A DNA stretch of 64,000 nt from an uncultured Lachnospiraceae bacterium (GTDB lineage: Bacteria > Bacillota > Clostridia > Lachnospirales > Lachnospiraceae): assembly GCA_900549995.1 (NCBI GenBank), contig URQQ01000013.1, forward strand, positions 16,039 to 80,038, in the 5' to 3' direction. The notes under the pieces were generated by a model. The model did not search any database and was not told the DNA's origin. It saw nothing but the letters and a program-made list of their open reading frames with translations. Positions 42,230 to 50,289 of this stretch are shown here, piece by piece (position 1 is the first letter of the stretch; each line of letters begins with the position of its first letter). A program made the translations under genes and the position numbers.

Positions 42230-44725
42230 TTAACTTGCGCTGTATGCGCTGCTGTGTTTTTCTGTATAGATTGTTTTCTCTGCACCATTTTCGTCCTGAT
42301 AAGTTAAGTATCCCGACACATAAAGTGTTTTTAATTTTGTCGTCTCACTCATCGTTAAACTGTATCTGTATGTCCCGGATCTCGTTGTTAACACCGTACT
42401 GTTCTTACGAACATCTGTACCATCAACATTTTCCAGAACTAACTCTTTGCTGTCGTCATAGCTTCGGACAAATCCTGCACTGATAAACTTGCAATGATCA
42501 GGAAGTGACCACTGTGCAGTCATTATAGCTTTCTCATAGGCCGTCTGGTCCACCTTTTCCCGTTCTGACAGAAGAAGCGATATTACCGGCTGTTCTTTCT
42601 TCACTGATTCACCTTCGAATCTAGCCACGACAGTCATGTTAGAGGTCATATATAAAATAAATGTCTCTTTATCACTGACCCGCGTATCACCGATATACCA
42701 GCCGGAGAAGTAATGCGTGCCATCCGACGGATCTGCTACCAGTTTCACTGCATCCCCATGTGAAAAAGTATATTTTCCCCCCATGTCAATTCTTCCTCCT
42801 GCTACCCCCAGTGAATAACTTTCTTGTACAGTCTTCTTCGTATCGTAGGCAGTTCCGCCATATTCTGCCGTTGCAGTATATGTGATTATTCCGGCTTCTG
42901 TGTTCTTGGTGACATTTGCAGGAATTAATTCAGCCGTCCCGCATTTATTACAGTCTAACCGCAGATTTGCCGTATAACCATTTCCGACATTCGTCCAGGA
43001 CCACGATGGGGGCATGACATATGTATGGCCATCTGCCGGGATAATGGTTCCATCTTCTGTGATCTCTGCCGTCCCCTCCTCATCACTGAAGATCCTGTGA
43101 CAGACAGAACAGCTCCAGAATTCTATGTTCCCATCTTCTGTACAGGCTGGCTCCCTGGCATCTGTATGCACAAGTGTATGCGTTGTCTGCCACGTCAGAC
43201 TTTGAGCATTGCCCCATGTGGCATCCTCCCAAATACCGTTCCAGCTTGTATCGCCGTCCGGATAGGTGACTGCAGCAGTAATACCGTCAAATGTGAAGAA
43301 ACTAACCTCAGGTGCAGAACCAAGAAACGTGATTGATTCCAGGCCTGCCCCCTGAAATGCCATCATTCCAATCCCGGTTACACTTTCAGGAATCACTATA
43401 CTTGTTAAGCTGCTGCAGTTATAAAACGCCCAATTTCCAATATCTGTTGTGCCATCGGGAATGTTTATATTTTCTAAACTGCTGCACTTCCAGAATACAT
43501 TATGGTCAATTCTCTTAACATTTTGAGGAATCTCAATACTGACTAAGCTGCTGCAGTCAGAAAATGAAGAACCTCCGATACTGGTTATACTTTCGGGAAT
43601 TGTTATATCTGTTAAATTTGTACATCCGGAGAATGCATTTACACCAATACTCGTCACGCCCTGCTGAATGACAACGTTTTTAATTTGATCGCGGACATTA
43701 TGCCACGGACGGTCTTGTTCATTGAAATCGGGCATTTCACCTTCGCCCGTAATGGTCAGTGTCCCCTCTTCATCCAGATTCCATACCAAATGCTCGCCAA
43801 AAGTACTTTTCCTTATGCTGAACTCCATATAGTCCTCTGCGGCAGTTTCCTCATAACCAGAAGAAGCCTCAACCGTAAGCTTTGCATAATAAGTACCCGG
43901 CTCCTGGGGAACAGCTTCTCTGTAAGTATCGCCTTCTTTTGTATAGTAGGTAAAGCTGGCTGTGCCATCACCTTCCCAGGTGTAATACTCTCCTTTGTCC
44001 GCCGAAAGATTTAACGGCTGTCCTGTCCAATCCAGCACAGGCGCCTGTTTATCCGTACGTGCAAGGAAGCGCGGCCAGGTCAGTTTTTCTGCCCCGCCCC
44101 ATGTGGCGTTTCCTTTGATGCCATCCCAGCTTGTATTTCCCTTTGGATAAGTGACAAAGGCGGCGAGTGTTTCAAATGCGCCCTCCGCAGCCTTAGGTAC
44201 ATTCCCCTGAAATGTAAGATCCGTAAGCCCGGTGCATTCACGAAATGCGGAAAAACCAATGCCCGTCAGGCTTTCCGGGAAAACGATACTTGTCAGTCTG
44301 CTGCATTCATAGAATACATAGTTGCCGAGATCGGTGATTCCCTCACCGAGTTCCACTTGTATGATGCTGTTTCTCTGGTCAAACCACGGTACAGTGTTAG
44401 TCGTCCAGAACGTATACATTGAGCCCGTCCCGGAGATCGTGAGGGTGAGATTATTCTCCTCTCCCGTCAATGTCCAAGTCATGTTCTCGCCACAGGCACC
44501 AGAAAGTTCTTCTGCTGTCTGTTCATCCTCTCCTGAAGTTTCTGCTCCTGCAGCCGCCGGGGCATCCACCGGATTCCCGTCCTGTCCCTGTGCCTCCATA
44601 GACGGAATCTCAGTTCCTGACGCCAACTGAAGTTCTGTCCCTTCCGCCAGCGCCGTGGCAGGCATGAATCCTGCCGTCATACACATTGAAAGGAGAATAC
44701 TCAGTATCCGCTTTTTATTTCTCAT
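42230..44725 (-). CDS. Secreted BspA-like leucine-rich repeat protein
   Basis: About 831 residues from the ATG at 44725, which follows GAAGAGGAGTGAAAAGC. The signal peptide, MRNKKRILSILLSMCMTAGF with cleavage near ATALA, is clear. BspA-type repeats with the pattern LTSIVIPESVTGIGMMAF occur in two blocks, interrupted by linker domains, one with TYPKGNTSWDGIKGNATWGG and its second copy TYPDGDTSWNGIWEDATWGN. A beta-rich C-terminal region ends YSAS, with no LPXTG anchor and no other anchor I recognise. It is the first gene of the operon, 18 bp before the peptide gene. BspA proteins bind host or other surface molecules; in this setting it may be secreted with the peptide. Confidence 0.9.
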   Translation of the reverse strand: MRNKKRILSILLSMCMTAGFMPATALAEGTELQLASGTEIPSMEAQGQDGNPVDAPAAAGAETSGEDEQTAEELSGACGENMTWTLTGEENNLTLTISGTGSMYTFWTTNTVPWFDQRNSIIQVELGEGITDLGNYVFYECSRLTSIVFPESLTGIGFSAFRECTGLTDLTFQGNVPKAAEGAFETLAAFVTYPKGNTSWDGIKGNATWGGAEKLTWPRFLARTDKQAPVLDWTGQPLNLSADKGEYYTWEGDGTASFTYYTKEGDTYREAVPQEPGTYYAKLTVEASSGYEETAAEDYMEFSIRKSTFGEHLVWNLDEEGTLTITGEGEMPDFNEQDRPWHNVRDQIKNVVIQQGVTSIGVNAFSGCTNLTDITIPESITSIGGSSFSDCSSLVSIEIPQNVKRIDHNVFWKCSSLENINIPDGTTDIGNWAFYNCSSLTSIVIPESVTGIGMMAFQGAGLESITFLGSAPEVSFFTFDGITAAVTYPDGDTSWNGIWEDATWGNAQSLTWQTTHTLVHTDAREPACTEDGNIEFWSCSVCHRIFSDEEGTAEITEDGTIIPADGHTYVMPPSWSWTNVGNGYTANLRLDCNKCGTAELIPANVTKNTEAGIITYTATAEYGGTAYDTKKTVQESYSLGVAGGRIDMGGKYTFSHGDAVKLVADPSDGTHYFSGWYIGDTRVSDKETFILYMTSNMTVVARFEGESVKKEQPVISLLLSEREKVDQTAYEKAIMTAQWSLPDHCKFISAGFVRSYDDSKELVLENVDGTDVRKNSTVLTTRSGTYRYSLTMSETTKLKTLYVSGYLTYQDENGAEKTIYTEKHSSAYSAS

Positions 44726-44833
44726 GCTTTTCACTCCTCTTCTTTCAGTTATCGATGAATAAGGATACACCCCTTATTATCGCTTTGTTTTTACACCTGC
44801 ATCATACTTCCATGGCAGATGAAATTCAATCAT

Positions 44834-44869
44834 TCTGGCATGAACGTCAATTTTCTGGCAAGAACGTCA
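44834..44869. repeat. Tandem direct repeat, LytTR-type binding site candidate
   Basis: TCTGGCATGAACGTCA (44834-44849) and TCTGGCAAGAACGTCA (44854-44869) differ at one base and start 20 bp apart, close to two helical turns. They lie immediately upstream of a promoter with TATAAT (44893-44898) and a poor -35, for the LytTR gene on the plus strand, and in the shared region before the LRR/peptide operon. Paired direct repeats two turns apart are the known LytTR (AgrA-type) site form. Binding is inferred. Confidence 0.65.
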
Positions 44870-44898
44870 TGCGCAAAACTTTCATTTTAAGCTATAAT
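44870..44898 (+). promoter_or_regulatory. Activator-dependent promoter of the LytTR/GHKL genes
   Basis: TATAAT at 44893-44898 with a 17-bp spacer has TGCGCA at the -35 place, a poor match, directly next to the direct repeats at 44834-44869. The expected start near 44905 leaves a leader of about 75 nt before the TTG start, and makes an upstream GTG at 44903 an unlikely start codon. Confidence 0.55.
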
Positions 44899-44980
44899 AG
44901 TAGTGTGGGTGATCAGTGTTTTGCCCTGGTTACATTATAGTAAATACTTGAAAGATGAAAGAAAGGAAGGTGTACGGAAT

Positions 44981-45727
44981 TTGAATCTTGCAGTAGTAGA
45001 TGATGAGAAAAAATATATAGACACGATGATAGAATACTGCAGGGAATTTGGAATAGAGAAGCATCTCTGTTTTGAATCCTTCGGTTTTAAAAGCGGTTCA
45101 GAGTTCCTTAAAACCTTTGAAAAGGGAAGATATTCCATTATTTTTATGGATATTTATATGACAGGCATGAGCGGAATTGAGACAGCCCGAAGACTCCGGG
45201 AGCAGGACACTGAATGTATTCTGATTTTTCTGACCTCCAGCTCAGAGTTTATGCCGGATGCATTCTCCTGTCATGCTTTTGAATATATTATAAAACCATT
45301 TACCAGGGAACGTGTATTCCAGGTATTAAGTGATGCCTCGAAGATTCTGCCCTCCGTTGCCCGGTATCTTAAGATTATCAGCGGAAGAAAAACTGTTTCT
45401 GTTGCACTTTCTGATATCATGTCTGTCGTAAGCGACGGACATTACCTGGAAATCAGCCTGGAAAACGGGACTTCCCTTAGAAGCCGTATGACAACCGCTA
45501 AGTTTCTCGATATGGTAGATCTTGATCCGCGGTTTCTCTCTGTGAATAAAGGAATCATCCTGAACGCTGACTATGTCAGGGATATTGAGAACCAATGCTG
45601 TACATTGCTCAACGGCACGAAGTTCCCCATCCGTGTACGTGACCGTCTGCAGGTAGAACAGGCCATCCAGGATTATAACTTTGCCAAACTTCGTAATATG
45701 CAGCGGCACACCGCTGACTCCCGATAA
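44981..45727 (+). CDS. LytTR-family response regulator
   Basis: About 248 residues beginning at a TTG (44981), after AAGGAAGGTGTACGGAA. The receiver domain has VVDDEKK at the start and Asp57 in IIFMDIYMTGMSG, with a Lys-Pro-Phe pair in YIIKPFT. The C-terminal LytTR domain starts near residue 140 (ISGRKTVSVALSDIMSVVSD, then SVNKGIILNADYVRDIE). It is the AgrA/ComE type, with the GHKL kinase 12 bp downstream. Divergent transcription from the LRR/peptide operon makes that operon the probable target, perhaps along with itself. Confidence 0.93.
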   Translation: MNLAVVDDEKKYIDTMIEYCREFGIEKHLCFESFGFKSGSEFLKTFEKGRYSIIFMDIYMTGMSGIETARRLREQDTECILIFLTSSSEFMPDAFSCHAFEYIIKPFTRERVFQVLSDASKILPSVARYLKIISGRKTVSVALSDIMSVVSDGHYLEISLENGTSLRSRMTTAKFLDMVDLDPRFLSVNKGIILNADYVRDIENQCCTLLNGTKFPIRVRDRLQVEQAIQDYNFAKLRNMQRHTADSR

Positions 45728-45739
45728 AAGAGGTGAACA

Positions 45740-47059
45740 ATGATGACATTACATACGTGGCTGCAGGAGATGGTTCAGTTCATGATTGTCATTCCGGCGG
45801 TATTTTTCTGTTACCTTCCCATGAAAAACCAGATGAAATATACACGGGGCCGTATCTTTCTTCTTTGTACAATCATGCTTACGTTATATATTCCGGCAGC
45901 GACAGTGCTTGCACTTTTTTTGAATGTGGAAATCAATGTTATTTTACTTCCCTCTCTGATCGTTTTCTTCCTTCTGTTTTACAAAACGGTGAAAACAGAC
46001 TTTGCAAGGACTCTGGCAGTCTTTGTAAACGCGTGCGCTGTCATGTCATTTCCGGCGGTATATGCCTATATCTTTGACGCATACCGCCATCCTGCATCCG
46101 GTGCCATCAAGTTTTCTCTGGAAGCGGGAATCTTTCAGTTTGCAATCTCCGCCCTGCTTGTCCTGATGTTCGCATTCCCACTGCACCGCTTTTTCAGCTG
46201 GATGCTGGATGCCCTGGACTTTCCTATGGTCTGGTATGCCACAACGGCTTTTCCGGCCTTACTTACTCTGTTCAATATGAGTGTGACTCCATATTCCTAT
46301 CAGACATTGCATACCGGACGTATCATGCCTCTGTTTCTATGGCTTGAAATCATGATTCTGCTTCTGCTTCTCTTTTTGTATGTCCTCTTCTACCATGTGG
46401 CTGTTGTGATTTCAGAACATGCAAAGCAGGAAGAAGAAGTCCACTTTCTGGAGCTTCAGGCTGAACAATATGAGGCACTGCAGAACCACATCCACCAGAC
46501 AAGGCGTCTGCGCCACGATTTCCGTCATATGATTCTCGGAATGACCGGACTTGCGGACAGCGGTGATTATGAAACTCTGCGTGACCAGCTCCGTGAATAT
46601 AAAAATGAACTGGATCTGAATACCCCTGTGATATACTGTTACAATGCAGCATTAAATGCTCTTTTTAACTATTACAGAGAAATGGCTGTCTCTGAACAGA
46701 TCGAAATGGACTGGAAACTTTCTCTTCCGGAACCATTGACGATTTCTGAGCTGGATTTGTGCAGCCTTCTTGGCAACCTGATTGAAAATGCAATTGCAGG
46801 CTGTAAAACCGTTCCTGAAGAGCATCGTTTTTTCAGCCTGTCTATTACGGTTAAAAATACCAACTGTCTGTATATTGTTTCCACCAACAGTTTTAACGGC
46901 ACTGTCAGAAGAACACGTAATGGTTATCTTTCTACCAAACGAAATGGTGACGGTCTGGGACTCTTCTCTATGAAAACGATTTCGGAAAAATACAAAGGCA
47001 CCGCTCAGTTTTCCGACAGTAACGGGAATTTTTATGTCAATATCATGCTTAAAATCTAA
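45740..47059 (+). CDS. GHKL sensor histidine kinase, AgrC-like (partner of the LytTR regulator)
   Basis: A 439-residue kinase. Residues 1-220 hold about six to seven membrane segments, as in peptide-sensing AgrC/ComD kinases. The cytoplasmic part has the H-box RRLRHDFRHMILGM and the GHKL ATPase region LCSLLGNLIENAIAGC, then GDGLGLFSMKTISEKY. It is followed by a terminator. Its sensor resembles that of the orphan kinase at 50290 in order and length. The ligand is unknown; a peptide from the neighbouring operon is the obvious guess. Confidence 0.93.
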   Translation: MMTLHTWLQEMVQFMIVIPAVFFCYLPMKNQMKYTRGRIFLLCTIMLTLYIPAATVLALFLNVEINVILLPSLIVFFLLFYKTVKTDFARTLAVFVNACAVMSFPAVYAYIFDAYRHPASGAIKFSLEAGIFQFAISALLVLMFAFPLHRFFSWMLDALDFPMVWYATTAFPALLTLFNMSVTPYSYQTLHTGRIMPLFLWLEIMILLLLLFLYVLFYHVAVVISEHAKQEEEVHFLELQAEQYEALQNHIHQTRRLRHDFRHMILGMTGLADSGDYETLRDQLREYKNELDLNTPVIYCYNAALNALFNYYREMAVSEQIEMDWKLSLPEPLTISELDLCSLLGNLIENAIAGCKTVPEEHRFFSLSITVKNTNCLYIVSTNSFNGTVRRTRNGYLSTKRNGDGLGLFSMKTISEKYKGTAQFSDSNGNFYVNIMLKI

Positions 47060-47104
47060 CATACATATCAGCTATGACAATCGCCTGCTTCACTGGTATA
47101 TGCC

Positions 47105-47144
47105 AAAACGGACATCTGCAATCCATTGCATCTGTCCGTTTTTT
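47105..47144. terminator. Bidirectional terminator after the GHKL kinase gene
   Basis: AAAACGGACA pairs with TGTCCGTTTT around an 18-nt loop, followed by more T. It lies between the convergent kinase and oxidoreductase genes. Confidence 0.85.
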
Positions 47145-47159
47145 ATGTTTTATTTCATT

Positions 47160-49160
47160 TTAAATATTTCTTGCCAGTTCATATGCATTCCAGACCGCAT
47201 ACATAATATTGCTTACCGTCTCCGCATCACCCAGAAGATGTACATACGGCATAGACTCTTTCACTTCATCGTACAGTGTTTTTTCTGACATATATCCGAC
47301 TGCACAGATGACAGAATCTGCCTTTATGATCTTTTCACCGTCCGGTGCCGTGACAAGATATCCATCGTCTTTCTTTCCGGTTACAGAACTTCCAGTCAGA
47401 ATATCAACTTTATGGAATGCAAGCAGGTCAGAAAGCATATCCTTGTTCGCAGAACACAGCGGGCCGCCGACACTTAAGATAGAAGGCATCAGTTCAACAA
47501 TCGTGACATCCACACCTTTATCTTTCTTAAGCCACAAAGCCGTCTCACAGCCCACAAGACCTCCTCCGATCACGATCGCTGATCTTCCGGCGTCTTTTTC
47601 TTCCATAAGCACTTCTTCGGCAGTCAGCATCTCAACTCCCGGAACTGAAAGCATCTTCGGTCTGGATCCGGTAGCCAGAATGATCTCATCTGCGTCTGAT
47701 GTTTTCAGTTCTTCGGCTGTCACGCCTTTCTCCGTCTGTACATCGACACCAAGCTGTCTTAACTGCAATTCATACCAGCGGATCAATGCATGGTCGTCTT
47801 CCTTGAATCCAGGCGCTCCTCCCGGAATCAGATTACCTCCAAGCTTTGAGGCCTTCTCACATAATGTCACTTTATGGCCGCGCAGAGCACAGACTCTTGC
47901 GGCTTCCATTCCTGCAACTCCGCCTCCCACAATCAGGACGCTTTTCTTTACAGATGCCTGTTCAATGCCATATTCCCGCTCCCGTCCGCACGCCGGATTG
48001 ACCGCACATGAGATCTGGGCATAAGCCGCCAGCCTTCCCATGCAGCCTTCCTGGCAGGAAAGACATGGACGGACCTGTTCAAATTCTCCCCGCATGATCT
48101 TATTTGGAATCTCCGGATCTGCCAGAAGCGGCCGCCCAAGCGCAATCATATCCGTCTGTCCTTTTCTGACCGCCTCACTTGCCAGATCCGGATCCTCCAT
48201 TCTTCCTGCCGTGATTACCGGAACATCCACAACCTGTTTCAGAATTTCATTATATGGAAGGTACATTCCTTTCTCATGGTACATCGGCGGATGATTCCAA
48301 TACCAGGAATCATAAGTACCGACATCTGCATTTAACGCATCATATCCCGCTTCTACCAGGATTTTCGCCGCTTCCTTCCCTTCCTCAATGTCACGCCCTG
48401 CCTCTTCAAATTCTTCTCCCGGAAGGCCGCCTTTTCTCCAGTCTTTCGTGAAGCTTTTCAGGCTGTATCTCAGTGAAACCGGAAAGTCTTCCCCACACTC
48501 TTTCTTGATTGCCTGTACAATCTCTGTGGCAAAACGAAGCCTGTTAATCAGTGAACCGCCATACTCATCTGTCCTCTGATTGTAAAATGCGATTGCAAAC
48601 TGATCAATCAGATATCCCTCATGAACTGCATGAATCTCCACTCCATCGAATCCGGCCTTCTTACAGACAGCCGCAGACTCTGCAAATTTACGGATATACG
48701 TATGTATCTCTTCCACCGTCAGTTCCCTGCATGTCACACCATCCAAGAAACGGTGCGGAATCGGTGAAGGTGCTACCGCCACTCTTCCCACGATGCTTGG
48801 AATGCTGACACGCCCAAATCCTCCTGACAGCTGTGAGAAAATCTTCGCTCCATAGGCATGCACCCGCTCTGTCATAGGTTTTGCCGTCTTAATAAAATTC
48901 AGAGGATTTAGTGTCGGACAAGGCATCGAAGGCATCACACATTTCTCAATGTCATTTTCCACATAGGTGACACCGGTAATGATAAGGCCGGTTCCGCCTT
49001 TTGCCCTTTCCACATAATATTCAACGCCTTTTTCATTATAACAGCCCTGCTCATCGCAGAGTCCTCCCGGCCCCATAGGTGCCATAACATACCTGTTTTT
49101 CAGCTCAACTTTCCCTATCTTCATGGGCTGAAACAACACTTTATACTTTTCATTCATCAT
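47160..49160 (-). CDS. NADH:flavin oxidoreductase with FMN, 4Fe-4S and FAD domains (second locus)
   Basis: A 666-residue enzyme of the same architecture as the one at 7986-9977: an FMN barrel with DGVEIHAVHEGYLIDQFA, a Cys cluster CLSCQEGC followed by a fourth Cys in ISCAVNP, then FAD and NAD(P)H motifs VLIVGGGVAGMEAARV and AIVIGGGLVGCETALWL. RBS AAGGGAGTAAGCT precedes the ATG. It stands alone, but shares a 19-bp operator sequence with the upstream MerR gene. It most likely reduces an activated C=C bond or a related electrophile sensed by that regulator. Confidence 0.92.
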   Translation of the reverse strand: MMNEKYKVLFQPMKIGKVELKNRYVMAPMGPGGLCDEQGCYNEKGVEYYVERAKGGTGLIITGVTYVENDIEKCVMPSMPCPTLNPLNFIKTAKPMTERVHAYGAKIFSQLSGGFGRVSIPSIVGRVAVAPSPIPHRFLDGVTCRELTVEEIHTYIRKFAESAAVCKKAGFDGVEIHAVHEGYLIDQFAIAFYNQRTDEYGGSLINRLRFATEIVQAIKKECGEDFPVSLRYSLKSFTKDWRKGGLPGEEFEEAGRDIEEGKEAAKILVEAGYDALNADVGTYDSWYWNHPPMYHEKGMYLPYNEILKQVVDVPVITAGRMEDPDLASEAVRKGQTDMIALGRPLLADPEIPNKIMRGEFEQVRPCLSCQEGCMGRLAAYAQISCAVNPACGREREYGIEQASVKKSVLIVGGGVAGMEAARVCALRGHKVTLCEKASKLGGNLIPGGAPGFKEDDHALIRWYELQLRQLGVDVQTEKGVTAEELKTSDADEIILATGSRPKMLSVPGVEMLTAEEVLMEEKDAGRSAIVIGGGLVGCETALWLKKDKGVDVTIVELMPSILSVGGPLCSANKDMLSDLLAFHKVDILTGSSVTGKKDDGYLVTAPDGEKIIKADSVICAVGYMSEKTLYDEVKESMPYVHLLGDAETVSNIMYAVWNAYELARNI

Positions 49161-49232
49161 AGCTTACTCCCTTGTACATGTTCATTCGCCGCCTGTCAGT
49201 TACAAAAAGAGTGGATCCACTTTTATAATCCC

Positions 49233-49270
49233 ACTATAACACATAAAGTTCCTTTACCTGCAACAGGTAA
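49233..49270 (-). promoter_or_regulatory. MerR-type promoter with 19-bp spacer, in front of the oxidoreductase
   Basis: On the minus strand TTGCAG (49263-49258) and TATAGT (49238-49233) are separated by 19 bp, the over-long spacer typical of MerR-activated promoters. The spacer holds most of GGTAAAGGAACTTTATGTG (49258-49240), found again with one change upstream of the MerR gene. TTACCTG-TTG-CAGGTAA (49254-49270) overlaps the -35. Confidence 0.65.
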
Positions 49271-49281
49271 TTATTATTTTT

Positions 49282-50079
49282 TTAACAAACTGGAATCCAC
49301 AGTTCCACGTACGTGTGAAGCTTCTGTCCTTCTTCCACTTCCACCAGCAGAATCTGCCCCCATGCCTGTCCCCCGGACTCAAATCCCCTGTCCCCTGCAT
49401 AGGCACAGGCCGCATCAAAGATCTTCTGCGGATGAAAAGCAAAGTCTTCCGCCGCTTTCACAATGGTATGTACACACAGAGATGCCGGCAGCGTTCTCAC
49501 ATTCAAATCCATAGGAAGTATTGTTTTCAACCTGCTGTCTTCTGGAATCAGATACCCGAAATCCGCCTCCTCTTCCATTCTCTTTTTCACTGTACAAAGA
49601 CAGACTTCCGGCATATGGGCCACCCACTGACGGACAGACTGCTGGGCCTTTCTGTCTTTGCTGATCCATCCGCATCCTTCATCCTGCATCAGTATCATAA
49701 CCGGGGATTTCTCAAATTCATATTTTCCTTCCAGTCTTTCAATCAGCTGAATTCTCTCTATCTGCCGTTCAATACTCTCTGCAAGCTTACGGTAATCTTC
49801 CGCCTTTTTCAAAGCTTCCTCTCTGGCGTTGATCTCCTTTTCCAGAATCCGTTTCCAGTTATTCTCACTTCCGCTGAACTGGTGGATGATCTTCTTCATC
49901 GGAATATTCATTGCTCTGTACTTTGTATAAGACAAAAGCCTGAAGACATCTTCTTCATTATAATATCTGCGGCCGTTTTTCTCTTTTCCCGTGTTGATCA
50001 GATGTTCCTTCTCAAAATACCTGACTGCACTTGTCGTGACACCCAGAATCTCCGCAACATCCGTAATCCCGTACTTCAC
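49282..50079 (-). CDS. MerR-family transcriptional regulator
   Basis: About 265 residues from the GTG at 50079, after TGTGGAGGTGGAGCA; an ATG at 50097 would run through the operator and is less likely. The N-terminal winged helix reads YGITDVAEILGVTTSAVRYF, then YNEEDVFRLLSYTKYRAM. A coiled-coil helix rich in Glu and Lys follows, then a C-terminal domain of GyrI-like size (from about residue 125) for ligand binding. It controls itself and the oxidoreductase through shared operator copies. The inducer is unknown. Confidence 0.9.
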   Translation of the reverse strand: MKYGITDVAEILGVTTSAVRYFEKEHLINTGKEKNGRRYYNEEDVFRLLSYTKYRAMNIPMKKIIHQFSGSENNWKRILEKEINAREEALKKAEDYRKLAESIERQIERIQLIERLEGKYEFEKSPVMILMQDEGCGWISKDRKAQQSVRQWVAHMPEVCLCTVKKRMEEEADFGYLIPEDSRLKTILPMDLNVRTLPASLCVHTIVKAAEDFAFHPQKIFDAACAYAGDRGFESGGQAWGQILLVEVEEGQKLHTYVELWIPVC

Positions 50080-50092
50080 TGCTCCACCTCCA

Positions 50093-50111
50093 CACATAAA
50101 GTTACTTTACC
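50093..50111. promoter_or_regulatory. MerR operator candidate upstream of the MerR gene
   Basis: GGTAAAGTAACTTTATGTG (minus strand) contains the palindrome TAAAGT-A-ACTTTA and differs at one base from the sequence in the oxidoreductase promoter (49240-49258). It lies 14 bp before the MerR start codon, next to its ribosome binding site. Confidence 0.65.
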
Positions 50112-50234
50112 TTCGTCAGTATTGTTCTGACATCATCACTCGTATTCCTTATGTCTAATATGCTTTTAATTCAGTGATATGTCAATAACATTTCGGATCT
50201 TTCCTTAATAATAGAGGTGTGTCTGTTCTCCCTC

Positions 50235-50263
50235 ATGACAAGAGGTTTTTTATACGGTATAAT
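50235..50263 (+). promoter_or_regulatory. Promoter of the orphan GHKL kinase gene
   Basis: ATGACA (50235-50240), 17 bp, TATAAT (50258-50263). This is a good housekeeping sigma match and needs no activator, unlike the promoter of the other kinase. The gene starts 27 bp further on. Confidence 0.6.
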
Positions 50264-50289
50264 ATATAAAATGAAAGAGGGGAATCATT

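Noticed and set aside
42230..44725. Sortase-anchored internalin
   Set aside because: There is no LPXTG-type motif or hydrophobic tail at the C-terminus, which ends in a soluble-looking YSAS.
44903..47059. Complete agr quorum-sensing locus
   Set aside because: The kinase and LytTR regulator are AgrC/AgrA-like, but no AgrB membrane protease or AgrD peptide is encoded nearby. The peptide in the neighbouring operon has no Cys for a thiolactone.
49211..49225. GTGGATCCAC-type palindrome in the oxidoreductase leader as a second MerR site
   Set aside because: It differs in sequence from the shared 19-mer and lies downstream of the -10, so it is more likely an RNA hairpin or a chance palindrome.
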